From: Planctomycetota bacterium
GTDB taxonomy: Bacteria; Planctomycetota; Planctomycetia; Pirellulales; Pirellulaceae
Direction: 5' to 3'
DNA: 27,563 nt
NCBI GenBank assembly: GCA_024277285.1
Contig: JAJRVM010000324.1
Span: 1 to 27,563, forward strand
Below the pieces are notes generated by a model. That model saw nothing but the letters and a program-made list of their open reading frames with translations. It did no database searches and had not been told where the DNA came from. Positions 7,498 through 14,820 of the stretch are shown here, one piece after another. Position numbers and translations under genes: made by a program. The first letter of the stretch is position 1; each line of letters opens with the position of its first letter.

Positions 7498-9414
7498 ATG
7501 CCCAACTGCAATCGGGACCGAAGCCGCGACTTCAAGGCGTATTGGTGGCTGTTCGTTTTCCTTTTCACCATTTGCCTGCCATACATGCGCCCACTGCACA
7601 CGGTCGCGGCCGAAGTCACACTTGCACAACGACGTGAACTCAATACGGTAAAAAACCTGCTGCGCCGCGCCAAGCAACTGGAGCAAAAGGGGCAACTCGA
7701 GCCGGCTTCCAAAATGGGCCAGCAAGTCCATGATCGCCTGACTAAGCTGCTTACCAAAGCCGACGCGGCGTTGCGCAGACAATCAGAACGCCCTTTTCAA
7801 GACTTTGTGAAATTACACACGTCGCTCGAGTTCGCAGGCATTACCATGGCTCCCTATCAGCAACTCGACCGGCTGGTCCATGGTACCGCGCCGAGCGTGC
7901 CTTTTACGACGAAGGTCGCGCCGATTCTGTTGAGCAAATGTGGCCGGTGTCACGTCAACCAACAACGCGGTGGCGTTGCCATGACCACGTTTGCCACATT
8001 GATGCAAGGCCCAGCCGCAGGGCGCATCGTCTTGCCAGGCGACGCCGATGGCAGTCGCCTGATCGAGGTGATCGAAAGTGGCGACATGCCACGCGGAGGC
8101 GCGAAAGTGACCGGCCCGGAGTTGCAGACGCTGAAGCAATGGATCGGTGCAGGGGCTGAATTTGATGGAGAAGATCCGCAGGCAAGTCTGGCCAACTTGT
8201 CGAGCGCTGCGAAGAAAGTCTCCCCGGCCAAAGTGCAAGTGGCCAATGCGACGGGTAACGAGACGGTCAGCTTCGCACATGATCTAGCCGGCATATTGAA
8301 CGAGCGTTGTGCCAATTGCCACGGGAATGATCGGCCCGTGCGAGCGCGGCTGAATCTTACCACGTTCGAAGGTTTACTGCGTGGTGGCGATAACGGTCCG
8401 CCGGTCGCGCCCGGCAAGCCCGACGAGAGTCTCCTGCTCCAGAAACTCAAGGGAACCGCCGAGGGGGCGCGAATGCCCCAAGGAGGCAAACCACTGGCCG
8501 ACGATGTGATCGCTCAGTTTGAAACCTGGATCCGTGAAGGAGCTCGATTCGACGGTCCCGATCCCAAGCAACACGTACGGGAACTCGCCGCAATCACGCA
8601 CGCTCAATTTGCGACTCACGAGGAGCTGCGCAAGGACCGCAAGGGACTGGCGATGAAGAATTGGAATTTGATCATGCCTGATGTGCGCCCCACAACAAAT
8701 GTCACGGAGCATTTCTTGCTGGTGAGTAACATCGATTCCCGCATGTTGAACGAGTATGCCCTGGCAGCCGAACGCCTGGTACCCCGAATCGCTAAAGCCC
8801 TGCGTGTACCCACTGGCCAACCGTTGGTCAAAGGCGCGATGACGCTGTACTTTTTCAAGAGCAGCTATGATTATGGCGAAATGGGACGGATGGTTGAGAA
8901 ACGTGACCTGAACCCGGCGGCCAACGCGCATTTTCGTTTCTCCATCGTCGATGCCTATGCCGCCTTTAACATGTTACCCGCAACCGCCGATTCGCTTGAC
9001 ACCATTATGGCACAGCAAATCGCCGGGCTCTACGTTGCCAGCCTGGGGAAGACACCGGCTTGGTTTCGCCAGGGAACCGCCCGCGCCGTGGCGGCGCGAC
9101 TGACCCCACGCAGCGACCTGGTCGTGCAATGGAGTCGTCAATTCGACGAGACGTTTCCACGTATGGAGAAACATGATGATTTCATTGCCGGCCGATCGCC
9201 CGCCACCGATGCCGATCTGCTCGCATACGGCTTTACCCGATTCCTGATGAGCGACTCGCGACGGTTTCTGAAACTGACCAACCAATTGCGCGAAGGTGGC
9301 GAATTTGTCGCGGCGTTTCGCAACAGCTATGGCGCCACTCCTGAACAAGTGGCCAAGACTTGGACACGGCGTGAGGCGAACAATATCCAACGGCGCAGCC
9401 GGCGGAAACGGTAA
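7498..9414 (+). CDS. Exported planctomycete-type cytochrome c-domain protein with peptidase-like C-terminus
   Basis: A 638-residue protein with an N-terminal export signal (basic 5-13, hydrophobic core about 16-30, likely cleavage near AAE at 38-39). Two c-type-like haem domains follow: CGRCH at 148-152 and CANCH at 271-275. Each is followed by the planctomycete PSCyt1 pattern, with RLIEVIESGDMPRGG (188-201) or SLLLQKLKG plus ARMPQGG (about 311-330) and a closing WI.EGA.FDG-D segment. Residues 390-620 resemble the peptidase MA-like domain of planctomycete secreted proteins, but where a zinc HExxH would be expected the sequence is MAQQIAG (about 504-510), so this part is probably not an active protease. 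GGAG six bases before ATG 7498 supports the start. Likely periplasmic; partners unknown. Confidence 0.82.
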   Translation: MPNCNRDRSRDFKAYWWLFVFLFTICLPYMRPLHTVAAEVTLAQRRELNTVKNLLRRAKQLEQKGQLEPASKMGQQVHDRLTKLLTKADAALRRQSERPFQDFVKLHTSLEFAGITMAPYQQLDRLVHGTAPSVPFTTKVAPILLSKCGRCHVNQQRGGVAMTTFATLMQGPAAGRIVLPGDADGSRLIEVIESGDMPRGGAKVTGPELQTLKQWIGAGAEFDGEDPQASLANLSSAAKKVSPAKVQVANATGNETVSFAHDLAGILNERCANCHGNDRPVRARLNLTTFEGLLRGGDNGPPVAPGKPDESLLLQKLKGTAEGARMPQGGKPLADDVIAQFETWIREGARFDGPDPKQHVRELAAITHAQFATHEELRKDRKGLAMKNWNLIMPDVRPTTNVTEHFLLVSNIDSRMLNEYALAAERLVPRIAKALRVPTGQPLVKGAMTLYFFKSSYDYGEMGRMVEKRDLNPAANAHFRFSIVDAYAAFNMLPATADSLDTIMAQQIAGLYVASLGKTPAWFRQGTARAVAARLTPRSDLVVQWSRQFDETFPRMEKHDDFIAGRSPATDADLLAYGFTRFLMSDSRRFLKLTNQLREGGEFVAAFRNSYGATPEQVAKTWTRREANNIQRRSRRKR

Positions 9415-9423
9415 GTACGCGTG

Positions 9424-9468
9424 AGGGGGGAGACGGAGAGGGAGAGGGGGAGACGGGGAGTCGGGGGT
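9424..9468 (+). repeat. G/A-only low-complexity tract
   Basis: Right after the cytochrome c-domain gene stop comes a purine-rich run made of GGGGAGACGG- and GGAGAGG-like words. A similar tract in the opposite orientation follows the sigma factor gene at 14449-14504. Confidence 0.6.
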
Positions 9469-9528
9469 GGTCAGTGTTCTTGAGCCATTGTTGCTGCCTT
9501 TGTTTCACTACTTTTCTTTCACTGGGTT

Positions 9529-9578
9529 CGGCCTGAAGGGCCGCGTTAAACGTTTCCCGTAGCGTGGCCTTGCAGGCC
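9529..9578. other. Pair of small hairpins
   Basis: CGGCC-TGAAG-GGCCG (9529-9543) and GGCCT-TGC-AGGCC (9566-9578). These 5-bp-stem, 3-5-nt-loop hairpins have the same form as those at 27111-27523. The rest of the spacer up to 9844 has no gene. Confidence 0.5.
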
Positions 9579-9678
9579 TCCGGTGGTGTGCGGGGCTCCT
9601 TTCCTCGACGTGATTCTGGCGGCCCCCTTTCGGTAGACGGTTGACGATCTTTGCCTCTCAACGCTCGACTCTTGACTC

Positions 9679-9690
9679 GTAACCGTTCAC
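9679..9690 (+). repeat. Intergenic 12-mer GTAACCGTTCAC, copy 2
   Basis: Exact match to the words at 1921-1932 and 27352-27363, again in a spacer between genes. Confidence 0.55.
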
Positions 9691-9720
9691 GGTTTTTCTT
9701 AATCTGTATCGGCTTAGCCG

Positions 9721-9771
9721 CTTGAAAAAACAGTGCTTTCAAGATCCCCCCATGGGCTCGTCCCATGGGGG
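9721..9771. terminator. Double hairpin between convergent genes
   Basis: CTTGAAA-(9 nt)-TTTCAAG (9721-9743) is followed by a perfect 10-bp stem, CCCCCATGGG-CTCGT-CCCATGGGGG (9747-9771). It lies between the convergent cytochrome c-domain and isomerase genes, 74 bp after the isomerase stop. A factor-independent terminator is likely for the isomerase gene, though a T-tract follows only weakly on the minus strand. Confidence 0.5.
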
Positions 9772-9844
9772 AATAAGACTGGTAAGCGACACGCGACCCC
9801 AGCAGATCCCCCTATCCTACTCTGCGGCCGCCCTACCTGACCGA

Positions 9845-10828
9845 CTATTTGCCGGCCAGGATCAGGTCGAGCCGCTTGCTCTTTTCGTCGGTCGACAACC
9901 CGCCAGACCCTTCGATCGTGAACCAGCCGTGATAGTCGATCTCGTCAAACGCTTTCATCACGGCGGGCCAATTGACGTCCCCATCCCGGATATCGACAAA
10001 CTTGCCACCGGAACCTTTGGCGCGATCGATCGTGAAATCCTTGACGTGGACCTTGGCAATCGTCGTGCCAAGCGTTTTGATCCATTCTTCAGGAGCCGCA
10101 TATTTTACATGGTTGCCGATGTCGAAATAGGACTGCAACCACGGACTCTGGAACGAATTGACAAAATTGGCGAACAGCTTTGGCTTGACCCAGAAGTTAC
10201 TCCAGACATTTTCCAATGCGATAATAACGCCCATTTTTTCCGCTGCGGGAAGCAGAGTCTCCAGCGCACGACGCGACATATCGACAGCCTTGTTTTGCGC
10301 CTTGATGTATCCTGCGTATTGAGCGTTGTCACCGGCCACGACACGCTTCACGTGTCCCGTCTTCTCATCAAAGTCGATCTGAAAATCTTCCGGCTTGGGA
10401 ATCGCTGTGCGATCGAGCAGTTTGCAGGGAACCAGCAAGATCGCGTCGGCTCCGTAGATTTGCGCCGTGCGCAACGTCGTCTTTACCGACGCAATATCTT
10501 TGGCAATCACGCTGTCGTTCGGACTATTGAAGTTCGTCCAGCCACGTAACACCGAATGAATACGCATGTCGAGCGCGTCGGCGGCGCGGCGGTATTGCTC
10601 CGCTTCACTCGGATCAATGTTCCATGGCTTGGCTTCCATGCCGTCGAATCCGGCCGCCTTGTAAGTCTCAAGTTTCTTTGAAGTCGGGAGTCCGATCATC
10701 GACTTCTTGCGACTTTTTTGTGCCGCAGAAGCACGTAATGCCCCCGCGCACAACGTGCCAAGCCCAAGCCCAATTCCGGTTGCCGCGGCGGTGGTCAGGA
10801 AATCGCGTCGAGTCGCCGAGTGTGCCAT
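9845..10828 (-). CDS. Tat-exported sugar phosphate isomerase/epimerase (TIM barrel)
   Basis: A 327-residue member of the AP-endonuclease-2-like TIM-barrel family of sugar isomerases and epimerases. A twin-arginine signal (TRRDFLTTAAATGIG at 6-20, then a hydrophobic stretch to about 36) sends the folded enzyme outside the cytoplasm. Putative metal ligands in the family pattern are Glu206 (IALENVW), Asp236 (YFDIGN), His261 (KVHVKDF) and Glu306 (FTIEGSG), so it should be catalytically intact. The longest frame begins at TTG 10843. I choose ATG 10828 because GGAG lies nine bases upstream and the signal starts right there. It is divergent from a DUF1080 gene, and this pairing is common in planctomycetes, probably for uptake or breakdown of modified sugars. 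The exact sugar is not readable. Confidence 0.88.
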   Translation of the reverse strand: MAHSATRRDFLTTAAATGIGLGLGTLCAGALRASAAQKSRKKSMIGLPTSKKLETYKAAGFDGMEAKPWNIDPSEAEQYRRAADALDMRIHSVLRGWTNFNSPNDSVIAKDIASVKTTLRTAQIYGADAILLVPCKLLDRTAIPKPEDFQIDFDEKTGHVKRVVAGDNAQYAGYIKAQNKAVDMSRRALETLLPAAEKMGVIIALENVWSNFWVKPKLFANFVNSFQSPWLQSYFDIGNHVKYAAPEEWIKTLGTTIAKVHVKDFTIDRAKGSGGKFVDIRDGDVNWPAVMKAFDEIDYHGWFTIEGSGGLSTDEKSKRLDLILAGK

Positions 10829-10932
10829 GGTGTTTTGCTCCAAAAGTTCGATCGTGGTGGGGCTCAGGAGTCTCTACCGGCAAGTCAACCTGAGTATGAG
10901 GGCGCGAGCGTCGCAATACGGTCACTGCGACG

Positions 10933-10961
10933 TTGCAGTTCGGGCCGCGATTCATTCTAAT
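10933..10961 (+). promoter_or_regulatory. Possible promoter for the DUF1080 gene
   Basis: TTGCAG (10933-10938) and TCTAAT (10956-10961) are 17 bp apart; the -10 matches at five positions, the -35 at three. It would start transcription about 46 nt before ATG 11014. Confidence 0.35.
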
Positions 10962-11013
10962 CAATGCGACCAGCCTTGACGCTATCCCCACTCGAAAAAA
11001 GAGAGCCGTTGCC

Positions 11014-11931
11014 ATGAACGATCCAAGATGCTCCGCAAGACGACTAGCTGGGCCCCCAAGGATTGGGCTGATACGTGTTACACGGCGATCTTGTACCACA
11101 CTCTTCCTGGCAAGCGGATTCGCCTGCTTGGCGGTGGTAGCTTCGCTGGGCACTGCCGCTGCAAGGGCTGCTGACTTGATCGAAAAGCATACGGAAACTG
11201 GTATTGTGGTCGGCTATCTGGACACTCCGCTTCTGCCTTGGACCGACAATAAGTACCACGTGCATGATCCCAACCGACCAATCCCCCAGTTCGTCTTGCC
11301 ACGCGATTTGGGCACGCCGCTGCCCGCCGCACCGGCTCCTGCCGATGCGATCGTGCTGTTTGCCGGTGCCGACACCTCGCATTGGCAACCCTCGACGTGG
11401 CAAGTGAGCAACCGAGTGATGGTCGCCGGACACGAGTCGCTTCAATCAAAGCAGCCTTTCGGCGATTGTCAACTGCATCTCGAATTCGCGACACCGGATG
11501 AACCCGATCAAAGCTTCATGAATCGTGGTAACAGCGGCGTGCTGATGATGGGGAAATACGAACTGCAGATATTCGATTCGTGGCACGCACATCCGCGCCA
11601 AATCTACCCGGATGGCCAGGCGGCAAGCATTTACGGGCAAACGCCGCCGGCGGTCAACGCCTGCATGCCGCCAGGTCAATGGCAATCGTATGACATCATC
11701 TTCACCGCACCCGTTTTCGCAAACGGCAAGCTCGTGAAGCCACCGACCGTCACCATGCTGCACAACGGCGTGCTGGTTCATCGCAACCAAGAAGTGTACG
11801 GCGAAATGATGCACCGTGACATCAAACCCCTCAGACCACATCCGGCCAAGCTGCCCTTAGTGCTGCAAGGGCACGGCAGCAAGGTTCGCTTTCGCAACAT
11901 CTGGCTGCGCGAACTGGTACCGGATCACTGA
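11014..11931 (+). CDS. Exported DUF1080 (3-keto-disaccharide hydrolase-like) protein
   Basis: A 305-residue DUF1080 protein; the family has a concanavalin-like beta-sandwich fold, and some members hydrolyse 3-keto-disaccharides. Seen: a signal peptide at about 21-52 (basic, hydrophobic, AARAAD cleavage region), IVLFAGADTSHWQ at 113-125 matching the start of the domain, NSGVLMMGKYELQIFDSW at 173-190, which is the most typical stretch of the family, PGQWQSYDIIFTAP near 220-233, and the closing GSKVRFRNIWLREL. The frame is open from TTG 10933, but that would place the -35 box inside the gene and put a non-hydrophobic leader before the signal, so I choose ATG 11014 with an AGAGAG nearby upstream. 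It is divergent from the isomerase gene. Confidence 0.88.
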   Translation: MNDPRCSARRLAGPPRIGLIRVTRRSCTTLFLASGFACLAVVASLGTAAARAADLIEKHTETGIVVGYLDTPLLPWTDNKYHVHDPNRPIPQFVLPRDLGTPLPAAPAPADAIVLFAGADTSHWQPSTWQVSNRVMVAGHESLQSKQPFGDCQLHLEFATPDEPDQSFMNRGNSGVLMMGKYELQIFDSWHAHPRQIYPDGQAASIYGQTPPAVNACMPPGQWQSYDIIFTAPVFANGKLVKPPTVTMLHNGVLVHRNQEVYGEMMHRDIKPLRPHPAKLPLVLQGHGSKVRFRNIWLRELVPDH

Positions 11932-12028
11932 CCGTTCGCGTCGGGTCAGGCCCGGTTTAGGGTTTTCAGGATGGCATGTCGTCGAAATGAGAGGGAGACG
12001 TTTACGGTGGTATTCGTTGGTCAGTGTA

Positions 12029-12281
12029 GCCTGGGATTCCATCCCAGGCATGGAAGCCGTTCTATCGGCAAGAGGCCCGCTATTGCCAAGACACCGTCTT
12101 GGCTTGGTCGCTCGGCAATAGGAATAGCTCTGCAGGTGGAAGCTGGTCCACACTTGGGAAAGATTCCCAAGCTACGTGTAGCTGAGCCCGCCGAGGGCTC
12201 AGCTGCGGCGCCCACTGAGTTTCCAGCGCACTGAGGCCTTGGCACTGGGGCCATGAACTCGCGCGTTGAAGAAAAACGCGC
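12029..12281. other. Array of six hairpins in a gene-free spacer
   Basis: Perfect stems follow one another: GCCTGGGA-TTCCA-TCCCAGGC (12029-12049), GCCAAGAC-ACC-GTCTTGGC (12085-12103), GTGGA-AGCTGG-TCCAC (12136-12151), CTTGGGAA-AGA-TTCCCAAG (12153-12171), AGCTGAGCCC-GCCGA-GGGCTCAGCT (12180-12204) and GCGCGTT-GAAGAAA-AACGCGC (12261-12281). TATTGCC (12081-12087) and GGCAATA (12114-12120) could also enclose the second. The spacer 11932-12690 has no convincing gene. It may be a structured RNA or a cluster of REP-like elements. Confidence 0.65.
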
Positions 12282-12309
12282 ATAAAGAAAGCGGCACGCC
12301 TGAGTGAGC

Positions 12310-12333
12310 AAAAAAGTGTTTTGTGACAACACT
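12310..12333 (-). terminator. Possible intrinsic terminator for the lipoprotein gene
   Basis: On the minus strand AGTGTT-GTCACAA-AACACT is followed by a run of T (A-run 12310-12315 on the plus strand). It is about 360 bp beyond the lipoprotein stop, which is far, so confidence is limited. Confidence 0.35.
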
Positions 12334-12654
12334 CAAAAGAGTCGCGCCGCTAAAGCGGAAATCTACCATACTTGGTGCGGCAAATTCAACCGTTTTCCGG
12401 AGAAAACCTGCGAGACAACGCCGCCCCCCACCGATCGGCCTATTACCGACACCCCCGACAGAGCCATATGCGGACTTGGCAAGAGGCTCGAAGAATGGGA
12501 GTCTAGGCAGATTTCACGACACGCGTCGCGCATCTTGGCCCCACTCTGGGGTCTGAGAACCGCGGCAAGCAAACGAGTGGATCACATTGACGCGCCATCA
12601 CATCGGCTAGGGACTTACCGGAAAGCCAAATACAGGGCCGGCTGGGATCATCGG

Positions 12655-12684
12655 GGTCGCGATACGTGGAGGTCGCGATACGTG
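12655..12684 (+). repeat. 14-bp direct repeat at the end of the lipoprotein gene
   Basis: GGTCGCGATACGTG occurs at 12655-12668 and 12671-12684, a period of 16 bp, immediately beyond the lipoprotein stop codon. Confidence 0.6.
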
Positions 12685-12690
12685 ACGAGG

Positions 12691-13347
12691 CTACCGACTG
12701 AACGCGGTCACTTGCAGACCGAGCAGCCAATCGTCATCATCGCGCCCGCGGCTAGTGACCAGGTAGCGGCCGTATGTGGTGATCCGCCAGTTTCCGTCGA
12801 GCCACATGTGGACGCCAACCTCAGGGTAAACCACGCTCAGAAACCCGTCGAGATACCCGTCCGTTTCGCCTTTTTCATCCCATCGCCCGTCATCGTCGTT
12901 ATCGAGGCCATCTTCGTCGGCAAGCCGGATACCGCGCGAGAACCCTTGGAACGTGCCAATGCCGACAAAGGGAGCGATCCGCGTCGGAGTTTGCAACCGT
13001 GCACCGATGTCACCACCTGCAAATCCCTCGTCGTCGCCATAGTAGACTGACAGTGCGGCGCGTGTGGTAAGCCAATTGGCGACATAGGCTTCGCCCCCGA
13101 GGTCACCGCCGAACATGGCGTTACCCGAATCGGGCCGCACTTGCGTACCACCGCTCAGGTAGAACCCGCCAAGCCCCTCGGTATGGCGTGCATCGAGTGC
13201 CTGTTTCGCTTTGCCCAGCACGTCACGGCGTGCCGCCCCGTCGGCATATTTCTCGGCATAGACAGGATCGTCCATCGCATAACGCGACCGCAACAGCGAC
13301 GAGCACCCACCGAGGGCAACGATCGACAGCAGGAGCAGACAGCGCAT
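12691..13347 (-). CDS. Predicted lipoprotein, beta-rich, with acidic calcium-loop-like insert
   Basis: A 218-residue protein. Residues 1-15 are a lipoprotein signal with lipobox ALGGC (Cys15). After a helical stretch (25-55), residues 58-218 consist of alternating hydrophobic and polar segments rich in Gly and aromatic residues (GGFYLSGG, AALSVYYGDD, APFVGIGTF, VGVHMWL, TYGRYLVTS), suggesting beta strands of a small outer-membrane-type barrel. An acidic insert at about 144-168 (DEDGLDNDDDG, then ETDGYLDG) looks like DxDxDG calcium-binding loops. No family recognised. The frame is open 195 codons further upstream, but ATG 13347 is preceded by GGAG at five bases and starts the signal, so I choose it. 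It is divergent from the sigma factor gene. Confidence 0.72.
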   Translation of the reverse strand: MRCLLLLSIVALGGCSSLLRSRYAMDDPVYAEKYADGAARRDVLGKAKQALDARHTEGLGGFYLSGGTQVRPDSGNAMFGGDLGGEAYVANWLTTRAALSVYYGDDEGFAGGDIGARLQTPTRIAPFVGIGTFQGFSRGIRLADEDGLDNDDDGRWDEKGETDGYLDGFLSVVYPEVGVHMWLDGNWRITTYGRYLVTSRGRDDDDWLLGLQVTAFSR

Positions 13348-13499
13348 AGGAACTCCGCGCAGACAACTTGGCCCGGTAATGGGGCCCAATAAGGAGGTAC
13401 CGTAACGGGAAGTTCCAGTATCAAAACGTCGTCCCAAGGGCAAGGCCTTTTCTGCCGCTCTCGCGGCAAGGGGGGGCGAGTGGCACTTGGGTGGATTCG
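13348..13499. other. Divergent spacer, left part
   Basis: Part of the 430-bp spacer between the lipoprotein and sigma factor genes. TAAGGAGGT at 13390-13398 on the plus strand looks like an ideal Shine-Dalgarno, but no start codon lies at a useful distance. Nothing else stands out. Confidence 0.35.
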
Positions 13500-13522
13500 T
13501 TTCGATACACCCCGTATCGGAA
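13500..13522. promoter_or_regulatory. Hairpin/palindrome in the divergent spacer
   Basis: TTTCGATAC-ACCCC-GTATCGGAA pairs over nine positions with one G-T. It could be an operator or a leader hairpin for the lipoprotein gene. Confidence 0.35.
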
Positions 13523-13669
13523 AAGTCGCACATTGCGCCAATTCTGAATCGATCATTCCGCTCAAAAACAAATTCGGATTTTTTTTGGATTCCGTGAGGG
13601 GTTTGGCACTCGTTTGGTGATTTCCTTAGTAGGGACGCTTCGATTGGCGTCTCCAGCACTTCCCGGCGA

Positions 13670-13729
13670 GCCCTCGCGGTGATCGGTGGTTCGATACCTG
13701 CCCTCCGTTGACCGGTGTACCGCGAGGGC
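13670..13729. promoter_or_regulatory. 11-bp perfect inverted repeat before the sigma factor gene
   Basis: GCCCTCGCGGT (13670-13680) and ACCGCGAGGGC (13719-13729) are exact reverse complements separated by 38 nt. The right arm ends 48 bp before ATG 13778. A binding site for a dimeric regulator with two separated half-sites, or a leader stem, are both possible. Confidence 0.5.
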
Positions 13730-13777
13730 CATTTTGCCACATTGGCGCATCCCACACACAGGAGCAACGGCCAAGCA

Positions 13778-14431
13778 ATGCGTCGTCCGATTTCGTCACA
13801 TACGTTGGGCAGGTACCACCGGCGCGCTGCACCGAACCGGCCCGATGGCCGGGACCACTTTTCACGGCTCAACCCTGCTAGCCGCCCGCTCTCGAAACCC
13901 GGCGGTGAATTGTCGTGGTGTCCAGGATGCACGCAGCTCTGCGACGATACGATTCGTCGAGTTGGCGCGATCTACGCCTTGCGCACGGCCGATCTCGACG
14001 ACTTTGTTCAGGATGCGTGGCTCACGGTCCTCAACGCGGTGGCCGCCGGTCGCTTCAACCCGAACCGCGGCCGCTTAATCGATTGGTTGTTCATCCTGGC
14101 GCGCAATCGCGTGACCACGTTTTTTCGCCAGCGCGCGCGGCACCGCGGCGTCAAGACACAACTCGACGGCCTACCGGGTCACACTTTCGAAGACCCAGCC
14201 GCCATGGTGCAACGCGCGAGTGACGTCAAACGCGTGCGTCGGGCGCTGATAACACTCAAACAACGTGTTTCGCCCCTCTGCTATTCCACGTTCTATCTGC
14301 GTCAGATGCAGCAATGGAGTGTGAACGAGATCGCCACACAATTGCAACTCTCGCGGGAACAAGTACGCGCTTACGATTTCCGAGCGCGACGAAAACTGGC
14401 TGTCATCCTGACGTATCACGAAGTCACCTAA
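13778..14431 (+). CDS. ECF-like RNA polymerase sigma factor
   Basis: A 217-residue sigma70-family protein with the two-domain layout of ECF factors. Region 2 lies at about 72-122: ADLDDFVQDAWLTVLNAV, then FNPNRGRLIDWLFILARN and the basic FFRQRARHR. Region 4 lies at about 155-207: FYLRQMQQWSVNEIATQLQ and LSREQVRAYDFRARRKL, the expected helix-turn-helix. Just before region 2 is WCPGCTQLC (Cys48, 51, 55), an unusual spacing that might bind metal or act as a redox switch. No anti-sigma gene is adjacent. The frame is open from GTG 13715. I choose ATG 13778 since GGAG lies 13 bases upstream, although that is a long spacing. The RHS gene follows on the same strand after 443 bp. Target promoters are unknown. 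Confidence 0.85.
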   Translation: MRRPISSHTLGRYHRRAAPNRPDGRDHFSRLNPASRPLSKPGGELSWCPGCTQLCDDTIRRVGAIYALRTADLDDFVQDAWLTVLNAVAAGRFNPNRGRLIDWLFILARNRVTTFFRQRARHRGVKTQLDGLPGHTFEDPAAMVQRASDVKRVRRALITLKQRVSPLCYSTFYLRQMQQWSVNEIATQLQLSREQVRAYDFRARRKLAVILTYHEVT

Positions 14432-14448
14432 CGCGGTTGCCCGACGAA

Positions 14449-14504
14449 TCTCCCACTCTCCCACACTCCCACTCTCCCACTCTCCCACTCTCCCACTCCG
14501 GCCC
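14449..14504 (+). repeat. Seven tandem copies of an 8-bp unit
   Basis: TCTCCCAC is repeated seven times with one T-to-A change in the third unit, starting 18 bp after the sigma factor stop. On the other strand it reads GTGGGAGA, similar in kind to the purine tract at 9424-9468. Confidence 0.85.
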
Positions 14505-14516
14505 CTGCGTTCGGCG

Positions 14517-14536
14517 AAGCAGATTCTGCTTTTCTT
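14517..14536 (+). terminator. Possible terminator of the sigma factor gene
   Basis: AAGCAG-ATT-CTGCTT (14517-14531) is followed by TTCTT. The stem is short (6 bp) but the position, 86 bp after the stop codon, is suitable. Confidence 0.4.
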
Positions 14537-14629
14537 CGCATTTTCCGCGTAACGCAAACGCTCGTCGCGCGTATTTAGCCTGAAGCCTCCGCCACACGAT
14601 TCTCGGGCGACACGCATCGCTGCCAACAC

Positions 14630-14713
14630 AACGTCACTACGACAACGTCACTACGACAACGTCACTACGACAACGTCACTACGACAACGTCACTACGACG
14701 GCGTCACTACGAC
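14630..14713 (+). repeat. Six tandem copies of a 14-bp unit upstream of the RHS gene
   Basis: AACGTCACTACGAC is repeated without gaps from 14630; the first five units are identical and the sixth begins GG. Each unit contains the small dyad CGT-CACT-ACG. The period is not a multiple of three, and there is no supporting gene. It lies 160-245 bp before the RHS start. Confidence 0.9.
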
Positions 14714-14714
14714 G

Positions 14715-14744
14715 GCGTCGATGCGGCACGCGTCGATGCGGCAC
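14715..14744 (+). repeat. Two tandem copies of a 15-bp unit
   Basis: GCGTCGATGCGGCAC occurs twice in direct succession right after the 14-bp array, sharing its GGCGTC beginning, as if the array had changed unit. Confidence 0.8.
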
Positions 14745-14774
14745 GCGTCCACGTGGTCTGAAGGCATGGAGGCT

Positions 14775-14798
14775 GGAACTAGCAATAGGGGTGGGAAC
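14775..14798 (+). promoter_or_regulatory. Two GGAAC boxes, possible ECF -35 elements
   Basis: GGAAC occurs at 14775-14779 and 14794-14798. Many ECF sigma factors recognise GGAAC at -35. No clear -10 partner was found, so this is weak. Confidence 0.2.
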
Positions 14799-14820
14799 AA
14801 GTAAACGAGTGCGGTTGGCT

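Noticed and set aside
12304..13050. Open frame of 248 codons on the plus strand
   Set aside because: Its right half is antisense to the lipoprotein gene, which has a lipobox and Shine-Dalgarno; the left half crosses a hairpin and has no protein character.
13390..13398. Ideal Shine-Dalgarno TAAGGAGGT on the plus strand
   Set aside because: No ATG, GTG or TTG at 5-12 bases downstream begins a frame of any length.
13348..13932. N-terminal extension of the lipoprotein frame (195 more codons)
   Set aside because: The lipoprotein signal and a well placed GGAG mark ATG 13347 as the start; the extension overlaps the sigma gene start and has no recognisable domain.
14630..14744. CRISPR-like repeat array
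   Set aside because: Units are 14-15 bp and directly adjacent, with no unique spacers and no cas genes.
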